Of a DNA stretch of 15,844 bases, positions 1 to 6,643 are shown piece after piece. The position numbers were made by a program, and so were the translations under genes. Under the pieces are notes generated by a model. That model did no database searches. It had not been told where the DNA came from and saw nothing but the letters and a program-made list of their open reading frames with translations. This DNA is from Opacimonas sp040514355 (GTDB lineage Bacteria > Pseudomonadota > Gammaproteobacteria > Enterobacterales > Alteromonadaceae), in NCBI GenBank assembly GCA_040514355.1, contig JBEVCF010000010.1, forward strand, positions 1 through 15,844, read 5' to 3'. Positions within the stretch are counted from its first letter, which is position 1. Every line of letters begins with the position of its first letter.

Positions 1-817
1 GTTGACCAAACAACCGCTTTAATTGCCCAGACGCTGGAACCAGTAACTGGCCTCGCAAGTTGGATAAGCCTGCTAAAATGACGTCATCATTTTGACGTTT
101 GAGAGCTGCTTTGGCTTTGGCAATCGCGGCTAATAAACGCTCCTCATCCTCTTTTAACTGGTTCAGTTTAGCTTCGTCGTCTTTGATTGCAGCGGTCAGT
201 TCGTTCAACAGTGCTTGACGCTCAAGTTGTTCTGCTGCCAATGCTGCACTTTGTTGACTTTGACGTGCAGCTAGGGTTTTAAGTTTGGTTTGTTTCACCT
301 CTAACTGTGCTTGGTTTTCGGCTAGTGAGGCAATGAGGTTTTGGAAGTGGTCGATGTTGCTTTTGCGTTGCGCGTAAAAGTACTGATAGTAAGTCAACAT
401 CCGTTCTAACTCGCCAGCCACCTCTTGATTAAACAACATTTTAGTCAGGTCATTGTTCCCCGCAACATATGCTGAACGCATCTGCGCGGCTAGTGCCTCG
501 CGTTGTTGCATGATTTCTGCGGCTATACGCTGACCTTCCAGAGTTAAGGCTTGTTGTTCAGATTGATTGGCTTTGATTGAGATCTGCGTAAAATTTAATG
601 CTTTCGCAAGTGAGGCTATGTCATTTTCTTGTTGCTGCAGTAGGCTGAAGAGTTCAGTACGACGCTTTTCCTTGGCTGCCTTTTGCGCTTGAAGTGTAGC
701 AATATTCGATTGTAGTGCTTTCAGCTTTGCATCATTTTGTGCTGCACAAGCGTACCGACTTGGACCTGCTAGTCCAAGTAGTACGCTAACAAACACAGCA
801 CTGAATATATAGCGCAT
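1..817 (-). CDS. envC: EnvC-like murein hydrolase activator, N-terminal part (cut by window edge)
   Basis: The frame is open from an ATG at 817 to the left edge, giving 272 residues. They begin with a signal peptide (MRYIFSAVFVSVLLGLAG, probably cleaved near an ACA-AQ site around residue 30). A long Gln/Ala/Glu/Leu-rich coiled coil follows to about residue 245. The last visible residues (GQLLVPASGQLKRLFGQ) match the start of the degenerate LytM/M23 domain, whose body lies outside the window. In E. coli, EnvC is a periplasmic protein of about 420 residues. It is recruited by FtsEX through its coiled coil and activates the amidases AmiA and AmiB during septum splitting. Its start lies 3 bp after the gpmM stop with no clear ribosome binding site, so translational coupling is likely. 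The gpmM-envC pairing is the same as in E. coli. The family call is firm. The state of the LytM domain cannot be judged here. Confidence 0.88.
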   Translation of the reverse strand, partial: MRYIFSAVFVSVLLGLAGPSRYACAAQNDAKLKALQSNIATLQAQKAAKEKRRTELFSLLQQQENDIASLAKALNFTQISIKANQSEQQALTLEGQRIAAEIMQQREALAAQMRSAYVAGNNDLTKMLFNQEVAGELERMLTYYQYFYAQRKSNIDHFQNLIASLAENQAQLEVKQTKLKTLAARQSQQSAALAAEQLERQALLNELTAAIKDDEAKLNQLKEDEERLLAAIAKAKAALKRQNDDVILAGLSNLRGQLLVPASGQLKRLFGQ

Positions 818-820
818 TGG

Positions 821-2350
821 CTACAATCGCATAATAGGCTGTCCAGTCATCTCTGCAGGTTGTTCCATACCAAGTAAATGCAGCATAGTCGGTGCAACAT
901 CACTCAAGGTCCCGTCTGTTCTGAACGTTGCAGGTCGGCCTACATAGATAAATGGCACGGGCTCACTGGTATGTGCCGTGTGCGCTTGTCCGGTGTTGGG
1001 GTCTTGCATTTGTTCTGCATTCCCGTGGTCAGCTGTAATTAAACACTCACCACCATGCGCTTGTAAGGCCTCAACAACCCGACCAATACTTCTATCAACT
1101 GCCTCACACGCTTTTACGGCAGCATCAAAATTACCAGTATGTCCAACCATATCGCCGTTGGGGTAATTACATATGACCACGTCATAGTCACCAGATTCAA
1201 TGGCAGCGACAAGGTTATCGGTCAACAACTCGGAGTTCATTTCAGGTTGCAGATCATACGTTGCGACATCAGGAGAGGGAATTAAGATGCGTTTTTCACC
1301 AGGATACTCATCTTCTTTACCGCCGCTGAAAAAGAATGTAACGTGCGCAAATTTTTCAGTCTCAGAGATCCGCAATTGCGTTTTATCGTGCTGTGCCAAC
1401 CAATCACCGAGTACATTTTTTAATTCCTCTGGTGGATAGGCACACGGTATATCGAGATTGCTCTCATACTCAGTCAACATCACAAAGCTAGATAAATCTA
1501 AAGCTGTTCCACGATCAAAGCCTGTAAACGTCTCATCAACGAAAGTATGTGCTAGTTGACGAGCGCGGTCTGCACGGAAATTCATGAAGATGACGGCATC
1601 CCCCGCTTGCATGGCAACGGGATCTCCAATCACGGTTGGTTGGACAAATTCGTCATTTTCATCTCGCGCATAAGCAGCATTTAAGCCCTCAACTGCTGAA
1701 GACGCAGAGTGCTGAGCGACACCTTCAGTTAGCATACGGTATGCTGGCTCAACTCGATCCCAGCGGTTATCGCGATCCATGGCATAATAACGACCGACTA
1801 ACGTGGCCGTTTTTCCAACTCCGCATTGTGCAAACACTGCGTCTGCTTTTTCTAAACTCGCTTGCGCTGAACGAGGTGGCGTGTCACGTCCATCCAAAAA
1901 AGCATGTAAATATATCGCTTTCGCACCGCGTTGTGCGGCTAGTTCAATCGCAGCAAAAATATGGTCTTCATGAGAGTGGACACCACCTGGCGATAACAGT
2001 CCCATGAGGTGTACCGCTTTTCCTGCTGTTACCGCTTTATCAATCGACTCAACCAAGACGGGATTGTGTTGAAATTCTCCATCTGCAATCGCTTTAGTAA
2101 TTTTGGTGAAATCTTGATACACCACCCGACCGGCGCCAAGGTTGACGTGACCCACTTCAGAGTTACCCATTTGGCCTTCAGGCAAACCGACATCAAGTCC
2201 TGACCCAGAAATCAATGTGTTAGGATAGGTATTACACAGTTCATCTAAAACCGGAGTGTGTGCGGCTAAGATCGCATTATTTTCGGGGTTTTCACGATAT
2301 CCCCAACCATCCAAAATTAATAATGCTAAGGTTTTTTTAGCCTGTCCCAT
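821..2350 (-). CDS. gpmM: 2,3-bisphosphoglycerate-independent phosphoglycerate mutase
   Basis: This cytoplasmic glycolytic enzyme interconverts 3- and 2-phosphoglycerate through a phosphoserine intermediate and two Mn ions. The protein has 509 residues (514 in E. coli). It shows the alkaline-phosphatase-fold metal motif LILDGWG (Asp14), the nucleophile motif MGNSEVGH (Ser64), HSHEDH, FLDGRDTPP and the C-terminal metal-binding LITADHGNAEQM. The start is supported by GAGGA placed 5-6 nt before the ATG. It is divergent from yibN and followed after 3 bp by envC, as in E. coli. Nothing is missing or unusual in the sequence. Confidence 0.97.
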   Translation of the reverse strand: MGQAKKTLALLILDGWGYRENPENNAILAAHTPVLDELCNTYPNTLISGSGLDVGLPEGQMGNSEVGHVNLGAGRVVYQDFTKITKAIADGEFQHNPVLVESIDKAVTAGKAVHLMGLLSPGGVHSHEDHIFAAIELAAQRGAKAIYLHAFLDGRDTPPRSAQASLEKADAVFAQCGVGKTATLVGRYYAMDRDNRWDRVEPAYRMLTEGVAQHSASSAVEGLNAAYARDENDEFVQPTVIGDPVAMQAGDAVIFMNFRADRARQLAHTFVDETFTGFDRGTALDLSSFVMLTEYESNLDIPCAYPPEELKNVLGDWLAQHDKTQLRISETEKFAHVTFFFSGGKEDEYPGEKRILIPSPDVATYDLQPEMNSELLTDNLVAAIESGDYDVVICNYPNGDMVGHTGNFDAAVKACEAVDRSIGRVVEALQAHGGECLITADHGNAEQMQDPNTGQAHTAHTSEPVPFIYVGRPATFRTDGTLSDVAPTMLHLLGMEQPAEMTGQPIMRL

Positions 2351-2533
2351 AATGTCCTCAAATCAAACAAATACAAAAAATATCAATGTCCTAATTTAAC
2401 ATTGTTATGAGTCGCTATAAAGACAAGGCGTCGAAATGTTGCTATTTTTTAGCTTTCGTATGTCAGGACTAGTCAAAAATTGTAATTGCGATATACTCTA
2501 CCGCTTTAGTTATTTCTACACAAAAAGGTTTCC
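2351..2533. promoter_or_regulatory. Divergent intergenic region between gpmM and yibN
   Basis: This 183-bp AT-rich gap must carry promoters for both gpmM-envC (leftward) and yibN-grxC-secB-gpsA (rightward). For the rightward unit the best candidate is a -10 TATACT at 2492-2497 with a weak -35 TAGTCA at 2470-2475 (16-bp spacer), leaving a leader of about 30 nt. For the leftward unit I see no convincing -35/-10 pair. The octamer AATGTCCT occurs twice (2351-2358 and 2385-2392). The first copy is the gpmM ribosome binding site read on the other strand. The repeat may be chance. Confidence 0.4.
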
Positions 2534-2959
2534 ATGGAACAGCTCATCGCATTTGCGAGTGATAATTTCTTCCTTGCCGGTATCTGGTTAGGGTTAGTTA
2601 TCCTACTTATTTACAGCTTCATTGCACCAATGTTAGCGCCTTACACGCTGCTCGATACCACTGAGACAACGTTCAAAATGAATAAAGAAGATGCCATCAT
2701 CTTAGATATTCGCAAACCAGATGTCTTTAAAAAGGGACACATTCTGGGTGCTAGACAATTAAAGAAAGAAGAAATTGACGCAGCCAACTTTAACAAACTT
2801 GAAAAACACAAAACACAACCCATTATTGTGGTATGTGAAATGGGCATGAGTGCCAAAAAAGTGGCTAGTAACCTACACAAAGCAGGATTTAGCAAAGCTG
2901 CTGTCTTAAAAGGTGGCATGGCGAGTTGGACTGACGCAAAACTTCCATTAACCAAATAA
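2534..2959 (+). CDS. yibN: Membrane-anchored rhodanese-like protein (YibN)
   Basis: The 141-residue protein has one N-terminal transmembrane segment (about residues 12-34) followed by a single rhodanese domain (about 45-140). The active-site loop is CEMGMSA with Cys101 in place, so it could carry a persulfide. E. coli YibN, from memory, lacks this cysteine at the matching point. ILDIRKPDVFKKGHI is the usual rhodanese strand-turn motif. Rhodaneses transfer sulfane sulfur, but the substrate of this family is not established. It opens the yibN-grxC-secB-gpsA unit, as in E. coli. A short AAGG precedes the ATG. The family call is sure; the biochemical role is not. Confidence 0.9.
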   Translation: MEQLIAFASDNFFLAGIWLGLVILLIYSFIAPMLAPYTLLDTTETTFKMNKEDAIILDIRKPDVFKKGHILGARQLKKEEIDAANFNKLEKHKTQPIIVVCEMGMSAKKVASNLHKAGFSKAAVLKGGMASWTDAKLPLTK

Positions 2960-2977
2960 TTATTTAGAAGATTCCAC

Positions 2978-3232
2978 ATGGCTAAAGTTGAATTATATAC
3001 CAAAGATTACTGCCCTTTTTGCAAACACGCACTCGCGTTGTTAGACAGCAAAGGTGTGAGTTATATCAACAATGAAATACAGCAGGAGCCGTCATTGCGT
3101 CCAGTGATGATTGAACGCGCCGGTGGCCGCACTACCGTGCCCCAGATTTTTATTGATGATGTACATATCGGTGGTTGTGATGATCTATTCGCACTGGAAT
3201 CGCAAAACAAACTAGACGCGTTACTCGCGTAA
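2978..3232 (+). CDS. grxC: Glutaredoxin 3
   Basis: This 84-residue cytoplasmic thiol oxidoreductase reduces protein disulfides and glutathione mixed disulfides using glutathione. The dithiol active site is C12-P-F-C15, where E. coli Grx3 has CPYC. The cis-proline motif TTVPQIFI (Pro55) and the glutathione-binding GGCDDL (65-70) are present. Length and sequence match E. coli GrxC closely. The gap to yibN is 18 bp and to secB 19 bp. The yibN-grxC-secB order suggests co-transcription. Confidence 0.95.
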   Translation: MAKVELYTKDYCPFCKHALALLDSKGVSYINNEIQQEPSLRPVMIERAGGRTTVPQIFIDDVHIGGCDDLFALESQNKLDALLA

Positions 3233-3251
3233 ATAACATGCAGGAATAATC

Positions 3252-3746
3252 ATGGCTGAAGAGCAAAACCAAGCGGCAAATGGTGCCGATCAAGCGCAAG
3301 CACAATTTAACATCCAACGTATTTATACCAAAGATATCTCATTTGAAACGCCAAACTCACCGGCTATCTTTGCCAAAGAATGGAAACCAGAGATCAAGCT
3401 AGACCTAGATACCAAAACGGCAAAATTGGATGAAAGCGTGTTTGAAGTCACTTTATCAGTTACCGTTACTGCTACGGTTGAAGATCAAGTTGCGTTCTTA
3501 TGTGAAGTACAACAAGCAGGTATTTTCATTATTGGTGCTGATATTCCAGAACCGAATCGCGCGCAATTGTTAGGTGCCTTCTGTCCGAATACACTATTCC
3601 CTTATGCTCGTGAAGCGATTTCTAACCTAGTAAACCGCGGTACATTCCCTCCGTTAAATTTAGCACCAGTTAATTTTGACGCCGTCTTCCAAGCGTACAT
3701 GCAAAATCGCGCTCAAGAAGAAGCCCAGCAACAAGCAGACGCCTAA
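3252..3746 (+). CDS. secB: Protein-export chaperone SecB
   Basis: SecB is a cytoplasmic homotetramer that keeps precursor proteins unfolded and hands them to SecA at the SecYEG translocon. The 164 residues (E. coli 155) include the conserved FNIQRIYTKDISFETPNSP start of the fold. The conserved core (AFLCEVQQAGIFIIGAD) and the helix-rich end (CPNTLFPYAREAISNLVNRG, then FPPLNLAPVNFDA) are also present. The N-terminal 18 residues and the C-terminal tail are Gln/Ala-rich and low in complexity, as usual for the disordered ends. AGGA lies about 8 nt before the ATG. gpsA begins 3 bp after the stop. Confidence 0.97.
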   Translation: MAEEQNQAANGADQAQAQFNIQRIYTKDISFETPNSPAIFAKEWKPEIKLDLDTKTAKLDESVFEVTLSVTVTATVEDQVAFLCEVQQAGIFIIGADIPEPNRAQLLGAFCPNTLFPYAREAISNLVNRGTFPPLNLAPVNFDAVFQAYMQNRAQEEAQQQADA

Positions 3747-3749
3747 CTT

Positions 3750-4751
3750 ATGTCGGATAACACCATTGCAGTCTTCGGCGCTGGGTCTTATGGTACAGCG
3801 CTTGCTATGTGTTTGGCTCGCAATGGTGTTGATACCTTGTTACATGCTCGCAATGCTGAGCACGTTGATGAAATGCGTACAAAACGTGAAAATCAACGCT
3901 ATTTGCCCTCTTATCCCTTCCCTGACAGTTTGGCACTGACAGACAATATTGAACATGCAGTCAACCATGCCAATGATTTGTTGGTGGTGGTTCCCTCGCA
4001 TGCCTTTGCGCAATGTTTAACCCACATTGCTCCTTTCTTACATGCCAGACATCGGGTGGTATGGGCAACCAAAGGTTTGGAACCTGAGACGGGACGTCTA
4101 CTCGAACATGTTGCGGATGAAATCATTGGGCCAGCGAGACCGAAAGGTATTCTCTCCGGACCAACCTTTGCCAAAGAAATGGCTGCAGGACTGCCAACCG
4201 CTATCTCCTTAGCTGCAACAGACAACGCATTTGCCCAGGACATAGCCAACAAACTGCACTGTTCCAAATCGTTTCGCGTGTATCTCAACAATGATTTTAC
4301 CGGTGTACAACTTGGCGGCGCGGTAAAAAATGTCATCGCAATTGGGGCCGGTTTAGCAGACGGTTTAGGCTTTGGTGCCAACGCCCGTACTGCGCTAATA
4401 ACACGTGGTTTAGTCGAAATGACCCGACTGGGTAGCGCGATTGGGGCCCAGCCAGAAACCTTTATGGGTATGGCGGGATTAGGTGATTTGGTATTGACCT
4501 GTACAGATGATCAATCGCGCAATCGACGTTTTGGCCTCGCGCTCGGACAAGGTAAGCCGGTCGAACAAGCGATTGCAGATATTGGTCAAGTTGTTGAAGG
4601 CCAACGCAACACCCAAGAAGTATTCGTCTTAGCGCAAAAACACGGTATTGAAATGCCTATCACTGAAGAGATCTATGCAATTTTGTACCAAAACAAACCA
4701 GCCAAAGAAGCGGCTATAGCCTTGCTCAGTCGCCAGCCCACTTCAGAATAA
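3750..4751 (+). CDS. gpsA: Glycerol-3-phosphate dehydrogenase [NAD(P)+]
   Basis: This enzyme reduces dihydroxyacetone phosphate to sn-glycerol 3-phosphate, the backbone for phospholipid synthesis, in the cytoplasm. The 333 residues carry the Rossmann motif GAGSYG (10-15) and a conserved ILSGPTFAKE segment (134-143). The catalytic-lysine motif LGGAVKNV (Lys193) and the substrate-binding DDQSRNRRFG are present too. The length is standard. It starts 3 bp after secB without a clear Shine-Dalgarno sequence, so coupling to secB translation is likely. Downstream, cysE is missing compared with E. coli, and the next gene (trmL) is convergent with only 19 bp between the stop codons. Confidence 0.97.
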   Translation: MSDNTIAVFGAGSYGTALAMCLARNGVDTLLHARNAEHVDEMRTKRENQRYLPSYPFPDSLALTDNIEHAVNHANDLLVVVPSHAFAQCLTHIAPFLHARHRVVWATKGLEPETGRLLEHVADEIIGPARPKGILSGPTFAKEMAAGLPTAISLAATDNAFAQDIANKLHCSKSFRVYLNNDFTGVQLGGAVKNVIAIGAGLADGLGFGANARTALITRGLVEMTRLGSAIGAQPETFMGMAGLGDLVLTCTDDQSRNRRFGLALGQGKPVEQAIADIGQVVEGQRNTQEVFVLAQKHGIEMPITEEIYAILYQNKPAKEAAIALLSRQPTSE

Positions 4752-4770
4752 GACCTTAGTCCCCTCAGCG

Positions 4771-5235
4771 TTAAGTTGCATTAGGGAAATCCAGTTGGCG
4801 CCATGCTTCATACACAAAGACAGCAACCGCATTCGATAAATTCATACTCCGGCTATCGGGTAACATCGGTATGCGTACGCGTTGTGATTCGGGTAAACTC
4901 ATAATAAATTCGTGGGGTAGTCCACGGCTTTCTGGGCCAAAAATCAATGCATCACCCGCTTCATATTGCGCTTTTGAGTGAAACATGGATCCTTTAGTGG
5001 TACAAGCGAATATCCGCTTGGGTTGTCGCGTATCAAGGTAAGCCTGCAAATTAGGATGGCGTTTTACTTCAGCAAATTCATGATAATCTAAACCCGCTCG
5101 ACGCACTTTTTTGTCATCCCAATCAAAGCCTAAAGGCTCTATCAAATGCAGAGCGAAACCCGAGTTGGCACACAAGCGAATGATATTCCCTGTATTGGGT
5201 GGAATTTCGGGTTCATAAAGGACAATATCTAACAT
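4771..5235 (-). CDS. trmL: tRNA (cytidine/uridine-34-2'-O)-methyltransferase TrmL
   Basis: This SPOUT-class enzyme methylates the wobble ribose of tRNA-Leu isoacceptors with S-adenosylmethionine. The 154 residues begin MLDIVLYEPEIPPNTGNIIR, which matches E. coli TrmL (YibK) nearly residue for residue. The trefoil-knot SAM motifs GPESRGLP (100-107) and IPMLPDSRSMNLSNA (122-136) are intact. It follows pldB on the same strand after 7 bp, so the two probably share a transcript. In E. coli trmL lies downstream of gpsA-cysE; here cysE is gone and trmL is inverted. No canonical terminator is visible between trmL and gpsA. Confidence 0.96.
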   Translation of the reverse strand: MLDIVLYEPEIPPNTGNIIRLCANSGFALHLIEPLGFDWDDKKVRRAGLDYHEFAEVKRHPNLQAYLDTRQPKRIFACTTKGSMFHSKAQYEAGDALIFGPESRGLPHEFIMSLPESQRVRIPMLPDSRSMNLSNAVAVFVYEAWRQLDFPNAT

Positions 5236-5242
5236 ACCAGGA

Positions 5243-6205
5243 TCACTTTAAGTCATCTGCAAAAAAGTCAATGATACTACAAATTGCTGGATTGCGAATG
5301 TCATCGACCTCAAATAATATTTCATGTTGGGCATCTGCAATACTTTGCCACTGACCATTGGGCAGTTGATTAACAACGAACCGTTGTTGCGCATTGTCTA
5401 CTACTTGCTCCGCCCCGCTACTTAAGCACAAGCAAGGAATCCTACACTGATAGGCATGCTCAGCTAAATATTCTAGGGCCTGATTGGCCGCCCTGACCCA
5501 TTGCACTGTCACTCCACCTAATTGCGTCTGTGGCATCGCACTTTGGGTATGTTTAAAGCGTTGGTAGCGGACTTTGGATTGGGTCAGTTTGTTCTCTGCA
5601 AAGGGCACATCCGCAAAATCCGATTGCCCCAAAAAATAATGCGGTCTATGGCGTAGTTTTGACCAGCTCAAGCCAACGTTGAGTAACACATGTGCTAACC
5701 ACATCGGGACGGGCACTTTAAGGCCGAACATCGGAGCAGTAAAGGCCATCTTGGCTATCGCATCGGGGTAGCGCAAAGCAAATAACAAACCAATGGCTCC
5801 ACCCATTGAATGACATAGCAAACATGGTTTACCCTTATCTTGAGGTACGAGGGTTTGCATAAATATATACAAATCATCAACATATTCAGCAAAGTCATCC
5901 ACATGACCGTGTTGGAGATGCGGTGAAAGACGCTGGGATAAGCCTTGCCCTCGGTGATCCATAATACAAACGCCATAACCCTGTTGCACAAGATCAAAGC
6001 AAAGTTCTTTGTATTTAATATAAGACTCACTGCGGCCACTGACGATAACAATCACGCGTTGATAGTCTTTGGGTAACACCCGAGCATAGGCAATTTGGAC
6101 ATCATCCCTACCTGCGAAGTGACCCGTCTCAGCTTGTTGCACGAACCAGCTATCAATCAGTGTACCTGCGTCTGTTAATAATGCCTGTTCAGTGGTCAGT
6201 TGCAC
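5243..6205 (-). CDS. pldB: Lysophospholipase L2 (PldB-type alpha/beta hydrolase)
   Basis: This is a serine hydrolase of the lysophospholipase L2 family, which removes the remaining acyl chain of lysophospholipids at the inner membrane. There is no signal peptide. Numbered from the GTG start (320 residues), the nucleophile elbow is CHSMGGA (Ser133), the likely acid lies in VVDN (Asp270) and the histidine is in QHEILFE (His294). SGRSESYIKYKEL, MDHRGQGLS and LTAPMFG-like segments match E. coli PldB. An in-frame ATG lies 21 nt upstream at 6226, but its ribosome binding site is poor. The GTG at 6205 is preceded by AAGGAG with 5-nt spacing, so I prefer it. The gene is divergent from argC, a place held by argE in E. 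coli. The function call is strong; the exact start is less so. Confidence 0.9.
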   Translation of the reverse strand: MQLTTEQALLTDAGTLIDSWFVQQAETGHFAGRDDVQIAYARVLPKDYQRVIVIVSGRSESYIKYKELCFDLVQQGYGVCIMDHRGQGLSQRLSPHLQHGHVDDFAEYVDDLYIFMQTLVPQDKGKPCLLCHSMGGAIGLLFALRYPDAIAKMAFTAPMFGLKVPVPMWLAHVLLNVGLSWSKLRHRPHYFLGQSDFADVPFAENKLTQSKVRYQRFKHTQSAMPQTQLGGVTVQWVRAANQALEYLAEHAYQCRIPCLCLSSGAEQVVDNAQQRFVVNQLPNGQWQSIADAQHEILFEVDDIRNPAICSIIDFFADDLK

Positions 6206-6337
6206 TTTAACTCCTTCAGTGTCCATGTATTTTCTTCAATATGCGTTCAACATCACCGAGGCTACTGAACGATTCTGTGCAATCAACTACGGTATTAAAC
6301 ATTCATTATCATACACAACGTACTACCAAAGTTTAAG

Positions 6338-6376
6338 CGTGAATAATTATACATTTATATTGCATAATTATAATTT
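6338..6376 (+). promoter_or_regulatory. Tandem ARG boxes (ArgR operator) with consensus -10
   Basis: Two 18-bp sites fit the ArgR consensus wnTGAATwwwwATTCAnw. Box 1 (6338-6355) has the core TGAATAATTATACA, nearly identical to natural E. coli boxes of the TGAATAAAAATACA type. Box 2 (6359-6376) has the weaker core TGCATAATTATAAT. They are separated by 3 bp, so their centres are 21 bp apart, the exact geometry used by the ArgR hexamer. A perfect TATAAT lies in box 2 (6369-6374), so ArgR bound with arginine would cover a promoter. No good -35 accompanies it. The reverse strand also reads TATAAT within box 1 (6346-6351), so pldB could be affected as well. Confidence 0.75.
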
Positions 6377-6451
6377 TCAATTAAACTGTTCACATATTGA
6401 TATACAAATCTTTGATCATGATTTGTTAACCCAGAATTGTGAAACGCTAGC

Positions 6452-6520
6452 ATGCACAACGTTATATTGACCAGTTTACACTCTCCCTGCTTATGTAAGA
6501 TGGGTATTCGTCCGCGATGA
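6452..6520 (+). other. Possible 22-codon leader ORF ending in Arg-Pro-Arg
   Basis: An ATG at 6452 opens 22 codons that end ...MGIRPR followed by TGA at 6518-6520, with Arg codons CGT and CGA in the last three positions. It lies between the ARG boxes and argC. No convincing ribosome binding site precedes it. An internal ATG at 6500 would give a six-codon MGIRPR. Its end falls inside the stem-loop at 6501-6538. This could be a leader peptide, but two Arg codons in a short frame can easily arise by chance. Confidence 0.2.
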
Positions 6521-6538
6521 GTGCGTAGTTCGAGCCCA
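6501..6538 (+). promoter_or_regulatory. Stem-loop in the argC leader
   Basis: TGGG (6501-6504) pairs with CCCA (6535-6538) and, after a TA bulge, TTCG (6507-6510) pairs with CGAG (6531-6534, one G-U). An inner CGC/GCG (6513-6515, 6523-6525) could extend it. T-rich runs (CTTTTTACC) follow only about 12 nt later, so it is not a standard intrinsic terminator. It would lie in the argC mRNA leader if transcription starts near the ARG boxes. Its role is unknown. Confidence 0.4.
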
Positions 6539-6643
6539 ATATGCAAGACACTTTTTACCTTTATTAGTAGTTTTTAGTAGTTGCCAGTAAAGGTATTAAG
6601 TGGATTTTTTTACTATTCTTACGTTTTAAAGAGGGAAGTCCCG

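Larger units (their letters stand above)
6227..6643. promoter_or_regulatory. Divergent pldB / argC intergenic region
   Basis: This 417-bp stretch has no gene I can support. Its middle (about 6300-6430) is strikingly AT-rich. It holds a tandem ARG-box pair with an embedded TATAAT, a downstream stem-loop, a possible small ORF, and a 10-bp-period repeat of TTAGTAGTT (6564-6572 and 6574-6582). A 6-bp inverted repeat CGTTCA/TGAACG (6244-6249, 6266-6271) lies just ahead of pldB. A possible leftward -10 (GATAAT, 6306-6311 on the minus strand) has no good -35. Two longer frames that cross the region look like chance readings of AT-rich DNA. Confidence 0.6.

Noticed and set aside
821..2350. Rightward open frames antisense to gpmM, and similar antisense frames across the other genes
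   Set aside because: They are shadows of strongly conserved coding sequence, with no ribosome sites or family motifs.
2362..2390. Seven-codon leader-like frame (TTG...TGA) before gpmM, next to a second AGGACATT
   Set aside because: The spacing from AGGA to TTG is too short, the frame is tiny and the product has no meaning in a glycolytic context.
6192..6546. Open frames on both strands across the pldB-argC gap (92 and 63 codons)
   Set aside because: They lie in very AT-rich DNA, have no recognisable motif or good ribosome site, and overlap the ARG boxes; the residue composition looks random.
6501..6550. tRNA-like GTTCGAGCCC element in the argC leader
   Set aside because: It resembles a T-arm, but no acceptor, D or anticodon arms can be formed around it on either strand.
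6581..6643. TTG start that would extend argC by 21 residues
   Set aside because: The extension does not match ArgC, and the ATG at 6644 has a strong GAGGGAAG site and aligns with the family N-terminus.
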